From Rachycentron canadum (taxonomy: Eukaryota; Chordata; Actinopteri; Carangiformes; Rachycentridae): a DNA stretch of 64,000 nt. The DNA lies in NCBI GenBank assembly GCA_038496675.1, contig CM076669.1, forward strand, positions 16,172,125 through 16,236,124. The letters are read 5' to 3'. Shown one piece after another: positions 22,936 to 34,329 of this stretch; position 1 is the first letter of the stretch; each line of letters opens with the position of its first letter. The position numbers and the translations under genes were made by a program. Below the pieces are notes generated by a model. That model was not told the DNA's origin and searched no databases. It saw nothing but the letters and a program-made list of their open reading frames with translations.

Positions 22936-23865
22936 GTTCTCTCAGTAGCTAACCCGACTTTTTATACAGGAATAAGTTATTATCATACAAGATACATTTA
23001 TTGACCCCATTAGCAACTTCTTTTTAAACAAAAGCACCTAGTGACTATACGATTTTGTATAAAGCTCAGTGATTTTCCAGTGTTTTTCAGCATTGCCTGA
23101 CGAGTGAGAGGTGTTAATAGGTCAAACCTGTTCCATTGACGGACAACAGAAACAGAAAATCATATAAATAAGAAGCCGTGTTAGGATTCTGTAAGGAGAG
23201 GATGTGAGGAGACAAGCAAACAGATAAAGAGCTGAAACAAACTGACACTGGACAGGATGCAAATATGATGTGAAACACAAATCCAAGATCTTAATTATGA
23301 ATTGATCTAGAGAATTCAATTACATTTTCCAATTTTCCACTGTGGACTGTTGTACTGTATTTTATGTGGAAAACCGATGGACCCCTTGTTTTGGACTGAA
23401 GGTACTTTGGTGCTCTGAAAACTAAATTGTAACCACAAAATAAGTTCCAGACCTGCAGACCTACGTCACAGACTTGAAGGGAACAGTGTATATGTCCACT
23501 AGAGTTTTTCCCTTTAAAGTCATCCCTACAGTGTCATTTGTATCTGTCCTAATAAATCTCTGCTGGGACTTTAAACCGCAGACCTGTCGACCAGTCAAAT
23601 GGTGCATTAGCATGTGTCTAAATGAGCAGCATGTATCCCCCTGGACCCTCTCAGGATATTGGGTAATGTCTGGATTGTGCATTGTGGCCGTGCAACGTGG
23701 TGCTGGCTGTCTGCTAAGGCAATTGTCGTGGTGGTGAAAAAGATTGTGATTGCTGCAGCCAAACCCTGAAATAACGATGTGAATGGGGTACAGTTTTCCA
23801 TCGGAGGCGTTCTGAACGTCTGCAGCGAGGGGCTCGGAAGGCAGACACATGTAATAAGAGATGGA
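22936..23865. other. Unassigned sequence
   Basis: A 166-codon reverse frame at 23461-23961 is the longest here. It runs into the GT microsatellite and shows no domain, so I do not call it a gene. Confidence 0.35.
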
Positions 23866-23883
23866 GTGTGTGTGTGTGTGTGT
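23866..23883. repeat. (GT)n microsatellite
   Basis: Nine GT units. Confidence 0.9.
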
Positions 23884-24255
23884 CTGAACTAGAAAATGAA
23901 GACAGAGAGTGAACAATCTTGGGTGTCTTAGTATGAAGGAGGGAGATTTTTTGCTGACCAATGAGTGTATTAATGAGGGTGTTTGTGTGTGTGACTAAGC
24001 ACAAAGCATGTGTGTATGTACGTGTAGCATGACATTTGTGTAAGAACTATATGGCTCCAAATAAATGAAATGCTTCTTTTGGGTTCAGCCTGTCAGTCCC
24101 ATCAGGCTGCAGCTGATACTTGATGGGTGTATTTTATGCACCAGCAGCTACGGTGGCCCTGAGAGCTCAACACAATGCAACTTAAGAAAAAAAAAAAAAA
24201 AATTCAACAGGACAACACACAAGCTCACAATTGAGAAAACATCTTCATCAAATTG

Positions 24256-24421
24256 ACAACACATGTGCTGCAAATAATCAAAACACAACCAAATTTAGAA
24301 TCACACTGCAATCACAGATGTCAATGGAAATCTTTCTGTCCCAAAGAAACACTTTTGCAGTTTGTGCTACTTGCCCAACATTTCTCCATTTGGTTGTGTT
24401 GCATTTGCAGCACTATGTTGT
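24256..24421. repeat. Imperfect inverted repeat (foldback), about 165 bp
   Basis: The left arm 24256-24293 (ACAACACATGTGCTGCAAAT through ACACAACCAAA) pairs with the right arm 24389-24421 (TTTGGTTGTGTTGCATTTGC through ATGTTGT). The loop is about 95 nt. It could be a small foldback transposon; a poly-A run lies upstream at 24186-24201. Confidence 0.6.
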
Positions 24422-24543
24422 TCCACTCAAGGTGAAGCTTTGTGTCTATGAGTGTGTTTCCTTCCACTTGTTTTTATATGGATTTTCTTCCTGTAAACGC
24501 CTAAGCTGAACTAGCACAAAAAAGTGTATTTCTGTATTGGAGA

Positions 24544-24572
24544 TGAGACAGAGAGACAGAGAGACAGACAGC

Positions 24573-24604
<32 letters not shown>
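24544..24604. repeat. (GA)n / (GACA)n microsatellite
   Basis: Purine-rich GAGACAGA/GAGA run. Confidence 0.9.
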
Positions 24605-26260
24605 ACTCTGAATATGAAAAGAGAAGCAGAGAGAGGACATTTTGTCAGCTGGCAGCATTAGACATTGCTCGAAGTTTATTGGTGAGTGTCGGCTTTCTGA
24701 AGGAAAACCCTCAATGAATATTTTACAAGACAATTAAAATTCTTCAGGGTCCGTCAAGCAGATCAGTTTCAGGGAAATTCATTCACACACCATGAAACTG
24801 TTGACAGAGATATTTTGGCGTTGGTGCGGGTGTGTCTCCTAAATGGAAGGTGTGTGTCACGGGTGGCAGGCAGGTCTGCTGTCCCTGGGCCCTGCAACAA
24901 AAGGTCAGAAGTCAAATTCTTAAAAAACAAGCCAGTAGCAATTGTGGGAGGGAGAGGGGGCACAGCTTGTCAGAAAGTTGCTAACTTAGCGCAGCTGACA
25001 TCCGCCACTAAACCTAAATAGACTGAGGATGTCAAGTGAACATTAGAGGGGAAATCTACCTGGAAAGACTTCAAAAGCATTTGGAAAAATAGCTCCTGGC
25101 ATTTTTGGGCCCTTTTTGTTGTTGCGCTGGTTAAATGTCAACAGGACACCATGTGCAGATCTTTGAAGATATGCAGGATATCACCTGCAGGTTCAAGGAA
25201 CATGCATAATAGAACATTTTCAGAGGATCCACATTTGGGTTTTAATGAAGTGACATAGATGAAAGCGACACATTCAGTCCTGCTTGCAACCTACAAGCAG
25301 TCATTTTTTCCAAATGTGGTTGACCATATGTCACAAACGGATCAGATATGTCATGCCTGCAGAGAGGAGATTTTAATGGTTTTAAAGGAGATGAGTTTGG
25401 ATTACGCTGCTCCTGGAATGACAAACTTTGTTGTTTTTTATGTGCTGGCAACCACATCCATCTTTTGTTATTTTGGTTATATAATCCCTCTGCAGAGAAC
25501 AAATGTCTGTGAGTTTGAATCAGACTCCTGTGTTTGTGTCTAAACTGTGTGTGGATTCATCTTTAAGGATTACTGGTTTTGTGTTAAGTCACTGACTGTG
25601 TTTACATGGACTGCTATATTTCGACATGACCACAGCGAGGACTGAATGTTCTGATCACGTCACCAGATGTACAATCACATTTAGACAGAGAATTTCGACC
25701 TTTTTTATTTATCCATCTTAATGTGAATGTGAGTCTCATTTTGCAGATTGATATGATTTGGCATATACCCATCACCTCTCTGTATTAGTTTCTCTTACAT
25801 GTTTCTTCATATGAGGCCAATAAAGTTTAAAGAAGCAGCACAAATCATACCAAACAATGCGATCTGTCAAGACCCTGAGTAATCACTATGAAGCCTTAAC
25901 CATAGCCAGGCATAACCAGCCCTGTCATGCTTTGGATTTGTCCACATGAAGTGTGTACACAGCTCTGGAGTACACGTAATCCTTAGTATACAATGAGTGA
26001 TGGCACTAACTTTCCAAACACTCTTTGTTTGGTTGAGGATAATCCAGCATCCAGAGAGGGATCACGCTCTAAGGAAACAACAGCTCACCTTAATCAGTGT
26101 GAGGTAGTCTACAGTAGGAGAAAACAGCACACAGGACTCATTACTGCATGGCATTCTTTTTTCTCAGTAAATGAGAGAAGGGAAAGACCTGAGGTGGTGT
26201 CCTACCTCACAGAGCCCCACATCAAATAGACCAGAACCTTTAAAGAGAGTCCACAATTCA

Positions 26261-26262
<2 letters not shown>
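24605..26262. other. Unassigned sequence
   Basis: No gene or recognised repeat. Confidence 0.35.

Positions 26263-26303
<41 letters not shown>
26263..26303. repeat. (TTA)n microsatellite
   Basis: Thirteen or more TTA units. Confidence 0.95.
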
Positions 26304-27379
26304 GATATAATGTGAATGAAAGTGCAGAGAAAATCCTCAAGAAACTTGATGTGATCCACTAGAAAGAAGACGTCTCACTCATTCACTTGTAGTTGTACAG
26401 AGTGGAGGTTCGTTTCTCACAAACAAAGTTAGACATTACATCAGTTAGTGAAGATTAATATTAATTAGTAACAACACATCACACGCTAATCATCAGAGTT
26501 TTCCTTCCTTATAAATTATTCTTAACAGATTACAGAAGCCTGATTAACACTGGCTTCAGAATTAGCGATATAAAGGATTTTAATGGGCTCCAGCAGGATG
26601 GAAACAGTGTAGCTGTGGTAGAAGTTTGCCTGGACTGAATATCCAGGCACTGACTATGTAATGAGTTGCTACTTCATAAATCAACCAGTAATTACATGCA
26701 CACTGTGTGCACAAATTGATTAAAGGCCCAACGCAGTTTTCCCTGCACCTTCTGCGCAGCTACAGCAGATCTGGACATGTCTAATTCAAGTGTTCCAAAA
26801 GTACATTTTGCTTTACTAAAAGCATTTAAACCTTCAATATCAATTTTCGTTTGAGGAGAAGAGAACACACTGAACTCACTTCACTGCTGTGTTAACAAGT
26901 TGTACTAAAAGTTTGGCAACATGTGGCCAAATAGGAAATTAAAAAGACCTCTCTTGGCTGTTTTGCTCAGATATGGCTGTGATTCATCTAACCCTTGTTT
27001 TCAGATCTCAGCTTCTCACCCACCCACTACTGAGCTTCTTCTCTTTGGTCTCATTTTAAGCTGGTCAGTGATACACAACAAAGCTAAGACCACTGTTACT
27101 GTTATCTTTGTGTTCCCTAAACCAGGAAAACATGAAGTAGAATCCTTTTATTTCAATATTTCCACAAAAACCCTGACCTGCTAACATTTTGTTGCCAAAG
27201 GAAAAGGAACCAATCAGAGTCAGATGACAACACGAGTATTTACTGATCCAATGGGCATGGACATATGCTAAATACTGAGGTTAAAACACACCTGAACAGC
27301 AGAAACAGGATATAGGTGTGGAGGTAGTGGGACCACACACAACCACAGTGGACCACAGTCTAAATATGAATGTGGTATC
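26304..27379. other. Unassigned sequence
   Basis: AT-rich; no exon candidate. Confidence 0.35.
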
Positions 27380-27740
27380 TAAATCTGAACCCACTGTGAC
27401 ATCCCCCAATGATGAGTTTTGAAGCTCAGAGTTATAATTTGACCATCACCATCTTGGTTTTTTGAAACCAGTAGAAACCATATTTGAAGGAGAAGGTGGA
27501 GCTGAGGAGGAGTGAGGGGTGGATCTGACCTGCTGTGTACTACAGTAGGAAAATGTTTATATTATATTACTGAGCTAATAAATCAAGGGAGAAATAAGGA
27601 CATTTTCCCATAGACTTCAATACAATCTGACTTCTTTAACAACCAGTGGAGTCGCCCCCTGATGGTCATTATATAGAATGAAGGTTTGAGGCTCTTCAGC
27701 ATTGGCTTCACTTTTCAGACCCAGAGTCCATGTAGACTTT
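27380..27740 (+). repeat. MITE family 2, longest copy
   Basis: Contains ACCATCACCATCTTGGTTTT, GGTGGAGCTGAGGAGGAGTG, CCCATAGACTTCAATACAAT, CAGTGGAGTCGCCCCCTGAT and TTCAGACCCAGAGTCCATGT. The right half is matched in reverse at 63270-63475. Blocks are typical of a widespread fish MITE. Confidence 0.75.
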
Positions 27741-29287
27741 ATATACAGTTGATGGTAGTGGGCCCTGGTTCTCTAAATGGCCACTTCACTGTTGACTATT
27801 TTATCTATTGTAAATATAATACAATAATAACATTGATTATTGATAGGAGCCTTATACACAGTGCTCATATAAGCCTAGTTTTTTATTGACCTAAATAAAA
27901 AACAGTTTACAGTATGAACTAGTATGCAACATGAACGTTACCAAAAAAATAAAGCTACAAAGTTAGTGACTATGAAACAAAACAAAAAAAACGTCCCTTC
28001 ATCTTTGTCACAATGAAATAATGGGCAGATATTTGTTCCGTGTCATAGCTGACACAGCTGTCACCCAAGCTGTGCAACCTGAAAGAAAGCAAATGTCCTC
28101 AAGTGCAAAGAGAGGTTTCAGTTGAGCTAAATAGACTCAGCTCCGAGCTGTGAGAGGCCTATTGATGGGAATTGTTTGTTACGGGTACAGTAGAGATCAA
28201 TAAAAGGCAAGAATTTCCTTTAGCACCTTGTGTTTGTGTATGTTGAATGTCTCCTGCCCATCACTTTCCATCAAAACTGGGATACTTTTCTTTTTCCCTT
28301 CCTGGACTTGCACCTCTCACTTTCTGATCTGGTATTTCCACAGTTCAATCTCTCCCCTTCCACCGTGTCCACATGTTAAAGATGGAAAACAGCTGCCCGA
28401 CTCCTGGATTTCCCAGCATTCCATTGTTTTTGGAAGACTCCGCGGTCTGTCAGGCCTCACCTGCAGGTTTACACACTTCACTGTCCGGGCGGAAACAATG
28501 AGAAAACGCAGACAGATCCGCTGCCGTCCGGATGCTTTGATCCGAGGTTTAGCACCTAATGCCTGACACATGCATGAGGTGTGTCCACTGCGCACGCACG
28601 CACACGCACACAAACACACACACACATGCCTGGTTTCCAAGTCTCATTTGTTACAGGGAGCACTCATGGAGAATTATGTCCAGTACCTCATAGGGTCTGA
28701 CCTCAGCCCTCTGAGGCGATGCATCAACATCACGGTTTGACCTGATAGGTTGGATGGTTTCATGCTGAAGGACCATTACTGTCATTTTTCTTATTTATGG
28801 CACCATCATAGGGAAAGATCTGATTGTTGCTCAACTTAAGTTTGTCATTGTATTTCTCATTGACATGAACTCAAATTTGCTAAACTGTGAGATTTATCCG
28901 AATTTATGACTCACATGCCAAACCCGGATTATGTTTCCTGGTAATATTCCTCTTCCAGTCAAAGAACAGCTATTGTGCTGCAAAAGACTTGCAGGGAAGA
29001 GGTCAGGGTGGGTGGGAAACAAGGACTGGGGTTTAGTTCAGGTCTATGAACTATTAGATTGACCCCATTGAAGAGCCTTTGTTAATTCTGAGGAAAATCT
29101 GTGATCTTGGTTATATAATGAAGAAGTATCCTGTCTAGGGTTTTCAATATTTGACAGATGACAGTACAGATAAATATTTATTAATTTGGCAGAGGTTTTT
29201 ATCCATGTCCCACTTACATGTGAAGGACAATACTGAAGCGTCGGCATGGTAGGAAACCTTGGTGTAAGTACTAAGTTCTATATCTAT
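27741..29287. other. Unassigned sequence with a CA-rich run
   Basis: Includes an impure CACG/CA run at 28588-28627. A GC-richer stretch at 28380-28560 is open on both strands (forward frame 28228-28566, reverse 28317-28640), but no splice sites or known domain support an exon. Confidence 0.35.
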
Positions 29288-29480
29288 TTAAAGGTCCATA
29301 CAGTCTAAAGGTCAAAATCCATGTCTTCTTTGATTATAGATCAGATCTAGGTTCTATATTAATACAGTGAAAGTATCAAAGGTCTCAGTCCACAGAGAAA
29401 TGCTCACAGCCTGTTTTCAGAAACTGAGCCTTAAAACCATAATTATATCTTCTTATGGAGAGCAACTTCAAATATATGAA
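29288..29480 (+). repeat. MITE family 1 copy, internally deleted
   Basis: Begins TTAAAGGTCCATACAGTCTA, continues with TATCAAAGGTCTCAGTCCAC and GCCTGTTTTCAGAAACTGAG, then jumps straight to the ATATCTTCTTATGGAGA block normally near the other end. Confidence 0.8.
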
Positions 29481-29704
29481 GTAAAGACGTGCACTGAAAG
29501 TGCAAGCTAGGCATGTTCGTGTGGTAGAGGCCTTAGGAGAGGAGATGAGACTGTAAGAGATTGTTCCATCATTAGAGAACCAGAGACCAGAACAGTCTGA
29601 ACTGAGATGGTCGTGTTTGCAGAGATGTTGATGCCAGACAACATTCTTTGGAGAAACACAGTGGCTGAGAAGGAGCATGAAGCTGATTGATTGAGATCAA
29701 GTAG

Positions 29705-29990
29705 ATGGTGCAGACCCAGAAGTCACTGTGAAGGTAAACAGTAGTGACTTTAATTTGATTTCTTCAGCCATGGGGTAACCCATAAGGTCGATGAGTATCG
29801 GAGTGACATGCTCCCCCAGACACGCTGGACCATCTACAAGACTTTCACTGTGCTTTGTTCAGGAAACTGGAGCGAGAAGAGGGGGAATGACATGCAACAA
29901 AGGTCCCAAGCTGGAATCATACATCATAATTACAGGGTATGCATCTCAGACCACAAGGCCATTGGCACATCCAAGATATTTTCCCTAACT
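29705..29990 (+). repeat. Fish retroelement/SINE-like fragments
   Basis: GTAGTGACTTTAATTTGATT through CGGAGTGACATGCTC resembles the repeat in asb13a copy 2 intron 5. It is followed by GGGGAATGACATGCAACAAA and GGTCCCAAGCTGGAAT, a phrase of another common fish repeat. Confidence 0.45.
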
Positions 29991-30429
29991 TTAACCAAGT
30001 GCTATGACCACCAAAACATAAGCATAAAAAAGTTAATTATACTTCAGCTGTTATGAATGGATATTGTAGCAGACAAATAAAAGATGTGAACACCGACAGA
30101 GAACATCTGGAATGAACATCCTGTGACTTCACAGAGAGAGTCGTTTAAAGGCTCTTTGTTATGGTATGAAAAAATATCTAGGTGGCTTTGTGTCTTTTTT
30201 TAATTGCTATTGCACACAGATTAGTCTTTATCTTTAGGCGACAGCACGGTACACTGATACAGTAATTAAAGAATTTTAGAAACACACAAGTATGTTGTTG
30301 ATGTTTTATGTTGTTGATGTTATGCACAAATCTGCAGTGATCATGTCATAAAGATGAAAAAGTCTCTAAGCTAAAGGTTAGATTGGTTCTTCAAGTGAGG
30401 CAGGATGTCAAAAGTTGAGAACTGGGTCT
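29991..30429. other. Unassigned sequence
   Basis: Nothing recognised. Confidence 0.35.
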
Positions 30430-30895
30430 CTGGTCTGGTCTAAAGGTCAATGGCCATGTCTTCTTTGATTATAAAGCAGGACTAGGTTCTATATTAATAC
30501 AGTGAAAGTATCAAAGGTCTCAGTCCACAGAGAAATGCTCACAGCCTGTTTTCAGAAACTGAGCTTTAAAACCAGCCTCAGGACTTCTGGGACTTTGTGA
30601 TGTCACAACAAGGCAGTCACCATTCTCAGCCCCACCCACCTGGACCCACCATCCAACCTTGCAGGATTTGGCTTCTCTGAATGTTTACCTGAAATCTGCT
30701 ACATTTTATTGGATCACTCAGGAAACAGTCAGCCAATCGGAAGAGAGACTCAGATCCTCTCCTCTGATTGGCTGACTGACCTGTTGTTACTAGAGCTCCA
30801 GAGCTCTGCCTGAGAGAGGAGATGTAAAACTACACTGAGATGGTTTTTGGATCTTAAGACCACAAATATATCTTCTAATGGAGATCAACACTTGG
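30430..30895 (+). repeat. MITE family 1, near full-length copy
   Basis: Runs from TCTAAAGGTCAATGGCC through the GTCACAACAAGGCAGTCACC block to CACAAATATATCTTCTAATG. The centre holds a 13-bp perfect inverted repeat, CAGTCAGCCAATC (30726-30738) and GATTGGCTGACTG (30766-30778). No coding capacity. Confidence 0.85.
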
Positions 30896-30995
30896 CTGTC
30901 TGGCATCACCACCCTTAACCCTGCAGCCAGCAGACTAAAATATCCAAGCAGTCCCCATTAGTTCAGGAGCACATAGACAGACAAAACTATGCACG

Positions 30996-31014
30996 AACAC
31001 ACACACACACACAC
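30996..31014. repeat. (AC)n microsatellite
   Basis: Short AC run. Confidence 0.85.
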
Positions 31015-31599
31015 CTCACACCTAATTTTCTCTCCTTTCCTGTTTAAACTTTTACTTCCAGGCAGCAACTACACCCATTTTTTCTCTCTCCCACACACAT
31101 CCACATCTCTTCAGCCAGCCTCTGTCTAACATCTGCTTTGGCGAGACATTTAATTTCACTTGTTACGTCAGCCACACGCTCCGACTTCCAGGAGAAGCCA
31201 TTAGAAACATGACGCTGGACGAGGTCTGAGACCGCGAGACAAAGGAGGCTTTTCACAGCAGGTCTAGGCCGATCCACATCTCCAACATTCCCCCTGACTT
31301 GAGGTTAACATCAGTGTTATAACAACACTGCTGCAGAAAACACACACATGTGTACGACTGCTGAATGTGACCATGAATATTCAGACAGTACAAAATAAGT
31401 GTACAGGAATTTGGAGTGTATTCTGTCAGGACAGTGAATTTTTACTTGTCAACACAGAATAATGTAGAAAGCGTCTGATGAAAGGTTAGAAGCTGTAATA
31501 TAAAAGTTTAGCCTAGTTTAGTGGATCAAGTGTTGTCTGACTGATGTTTTTAAGTAACTTTTGTACTTCAATCCAATCTATTTTTCAGCTGGACCTCAA
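31015..31599. other. Unassigned sequence
   Basis: GC-richer at 31040-31280, open on the reverse strand for 78 codons; no domain or exon border recognised. Confidence 0.35.
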
Positions 31600-32560
31600 G
31601 AATCACGTCTGAAAAAATATTCAGTATTCAGACCATTTGTGGTGGCACTGAATCCTATTTGCTTTAATTATTACTAAGATGTGTCTAGAACTTGACTGGA
31701 GTCCACCTGTGGAAAACTGAACTGATAGGACATGGTTTAGAAAAGTACATGCCTGTGTATATAAAGTGCCATAATTCACATTACATCTGAGGATAAAAAC
31801 AAAGCCATGAAGTCCAAGGAGCTCTGAAGATTTGAGGTTCTCAGTGGCCTCAGTGACTGTGAAATGTAAGAGGTTTGGAACCCGCAGGACTCTTTCTGGA
31901 TTTGGCCAAAGTGAGTAGAACTGCAGAGAGACGAGTCTTGGTCAGCGAGGTGACCAAAAACCACACTCTGAGAGAGCTTCAAAGAGATGGAGAACCATAT
32001 GGAAGAACAACCATCTCAGCAGCTCTGCACCAATCAGCCTTTAGTCTGTCAAACAGCATTTAAAGGAAAGCATGAGGAAAAAGATCCTCTGGTCTGATGA
32101 TATTACTGTCTGGATGAACACCAGTCTTCAGCTGACTGATCCCACCACTGTGGTGAAGCACGGTGGCAACATCATGCTATGGTGGGACAGGGAGGTTGGT
32201 CAGAGCATAATGCAGCCAAATACAGAGAAGAAAACCTGCTCCAAAGTGCACGAAACCTGAAACTGGGCTGATGGTTCACCTTTCACCATGACAGTGACCT
32301 GAAACAAACAGGCAAGACCATGCAAGTCTCTGAGTATCCTTGAGTGGCCAGGTTAAGCCCTGAGTTAAATCCCACAGAACACCTGTGGAGAGACCTGAAG
32401 ACGACAGTTCACAGATGTTTCCCATCCAATCTGATGAAACATGAGAGAAGAGGGGTAAACAAGACTGACCCAGAAAGACCGGAGGCTCCACTCCATTTGA
32501 TCCATGTAAATTAAAACAGCAAAGAGCACAAAGTGAAGCGGTGTAGACACTTCATGAAGC
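31600..32560 (+). mobile_element. Second Tc1-like transposon, heavily decayed
   Basis: The left end has TATTCAGTATTCAGACCATT followed by CTGGAGTCCACCTGTGG. The interior (from ATGAAGTCCAAGGAGCTC at 31808) follows the layout of the Tc1-like elements first known from salmonids. The terminal repeat is degraded and many deletions are present relative to a full-length element of about 1.6 kb. Confidence 0.85.
31808..32500 (+). pseudogene. Tc1-like transposase pseudogene
   Basis: Recognisable pieces in several frames: an N-terminal MKSKEL start; SEVTKNHTLRELQRDGEPYG then RTTISAALHQS; KILWSDD around the first catalytic aspartate; a stretch with TVVKHGGNIMLW; and a C-terminal piece with the HLWRDLK-type motif encoded near 32380-32400. 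Frameshifts, stops and deletions break it throughout. Confidence 0.85.
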
Positions 32561-34071
32561 CTGTACATGTATTCTCATTCAAAAAGCATCTTCACGAGGA
32601 CAGAGAGATGAATATATTTCTCCAAAAAACCTTTTGCATGACTTATATTTCCTCTTCTGTTTAGTGCGCAGTCTCAGCAGCTCTGTCACGTTGCCTCTGT
32701 GCTGCAGTCCCTCTGAAACTCCAGTGGTTTTAAAACAGAAACTGACACCTATTGCAGAAAGACTACACCATCCAAGGATGTCAGTAAATACAGGGGGAAA
32801 GAAACAGATATGTGAGAACATTTTGCTTCGTGTTTCAAAACAGAGTAGGTCTGAGAGGCTGCCTCACACCCTGAGATAGAGGAGGATATTTTACATTATT
32901 TAAGATTAAAACAACACTGAGTTGTGCCCTGTGCATCATTTCAGGAGGGTGTCCTTTACATTTTCTATATTCATAGAACTTCAGGGACATGGACAAAATA
33001 CTGTGAACACCTTTGCATTCAAGGACAAAACAGTACGAAAGCCTGACAACCTTCACACATATATACTCACAGGCATGCGTTAAAATAGCATGAACACCTG
33101 ACAATACAATACAACACTTCAATACTGACGACAGCCACTAAGTTACACCTCTGTGTAGGTGGTGGAATTGGTCACAGGCTCTATTGAGGAAGCCCATGGA
33201 CACTTTACTGATGTAATTGTTCCCCATTAGCAACTTTCACAGGAATGACTGGGGCACCATCCTTGTGCACGGTATCCGGTTCTCCATAATTCATAATTTG
33301 TCAAACAATGAACATTATTCATCCTGCCCTCAAAGAACCCTTCATGACTCAAACAGCTGAGCTTAATACAGTGCTTATGTGTCAGGATGCAGGAGTTCAA
33401 CAGTGGGGAAAAAAAGCTCAGTTTGAAGTCAGCTTCTGAACTGATGGAGTGTGACAACCTGAATCTACTGCAGTTAACACACTGACTGTGGGTAAGAACC
33501 TCAAACAACCTGAGCCATCACTTTAATGTCTGGTTCGTTTCATTTGTATGCAGATATTCCTACTTGTGTGTTCATGCATATCATAGATTTGTGTACATCT
33601 GTACATATACAAGGGTAAATATTTTGCCAGTCTGGGCCCCTGTGCACCTGGTGCCCCTTGGCTGCAGTTGGGTTGTACCTACTGTACATAGTGTTTGATA
33701 AAAGTAATAGAGCATAAATTCATCATCTATCTCCAGTGGCAACAACTCTGTGTACAACCCCTGAACTGTTTCATCAACAGCAGTACAAATAAAGTCCATA
33801 ATATTCACTCCATCCTCCAGTTGTTTGACAGTGTTTTCATTACTGGCCACTGGCAGGAAATAAAGAGTCCATCTCTGGCCTTTATTTGGAGTGGACACAC
33901 CCAGCACTGGAGCACGTGACATCTATGGGTGCTGGAACATCTGTGAGGTTGAGGTTGAGGTTGTGAGGACACTCTGGGAAGAACAGGGTGTAGGGACAGG
34001 AGGGTATACAACGGCAGATTAAAGTGAAAGCTATAGGGCTGAGAGAGAGGAGAACACTCCCAGCATGGAAA

Positions 34072-34074
<3 letters not shown>
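32561..34074. other. Unassigned sequence
   Basis: Several frames of 70-113 codons on both strands, none with a domain or splice context. A GAGGTT triplication lies near 33944. Confidence 0.35.
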
Positions 34075-34114
<40 letters not shown>

Positions 34115-34139
34115 TGTGTGTGTGGGTGTGTGTGTGTTT
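34075..34139. repeat. (GT)n microsatellite
   Basis: About 32 GT units with three GG interruptions. Confidence 0.95.
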
Positions 34140-34298
34140 GTCTGGGAACCTGTGTAGGAAATGACGACCCAATTAAACTGTGCTGTGTCAGGCTTATTAG
34201 TGCACACTGTGTTTATATAGGGAGAGAGAGAAAATAGAGAGGAGTGTGAAAAGGAGCTTAGATCAGCAGCAGAGGCCAAGTTTAACACAGCAACATAT

Positions 34299-34299
<1 letters not shown>

Positions 34300-34327
<28 letters not shown>
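34300..34327. repeat. (AC)n microsatellite
   Basis: About 14 AC units, complementary to the GT run 160 bp upstream, so the two could pair in a hairpin. Confidence 0.95.

Positions 34328-34329
<2 letters not shown>

Noticed and set aside
23461..23961. 166-codon reverse open frame
   Set aside because: Includes the GT microsatellite translated as a TH repeat, has no domain, and overlapping frames are also open.
24446..24733. Reverse frame rich in SLSLSLCLSLS
   Set aside because: Translation of the GA microsatellite.
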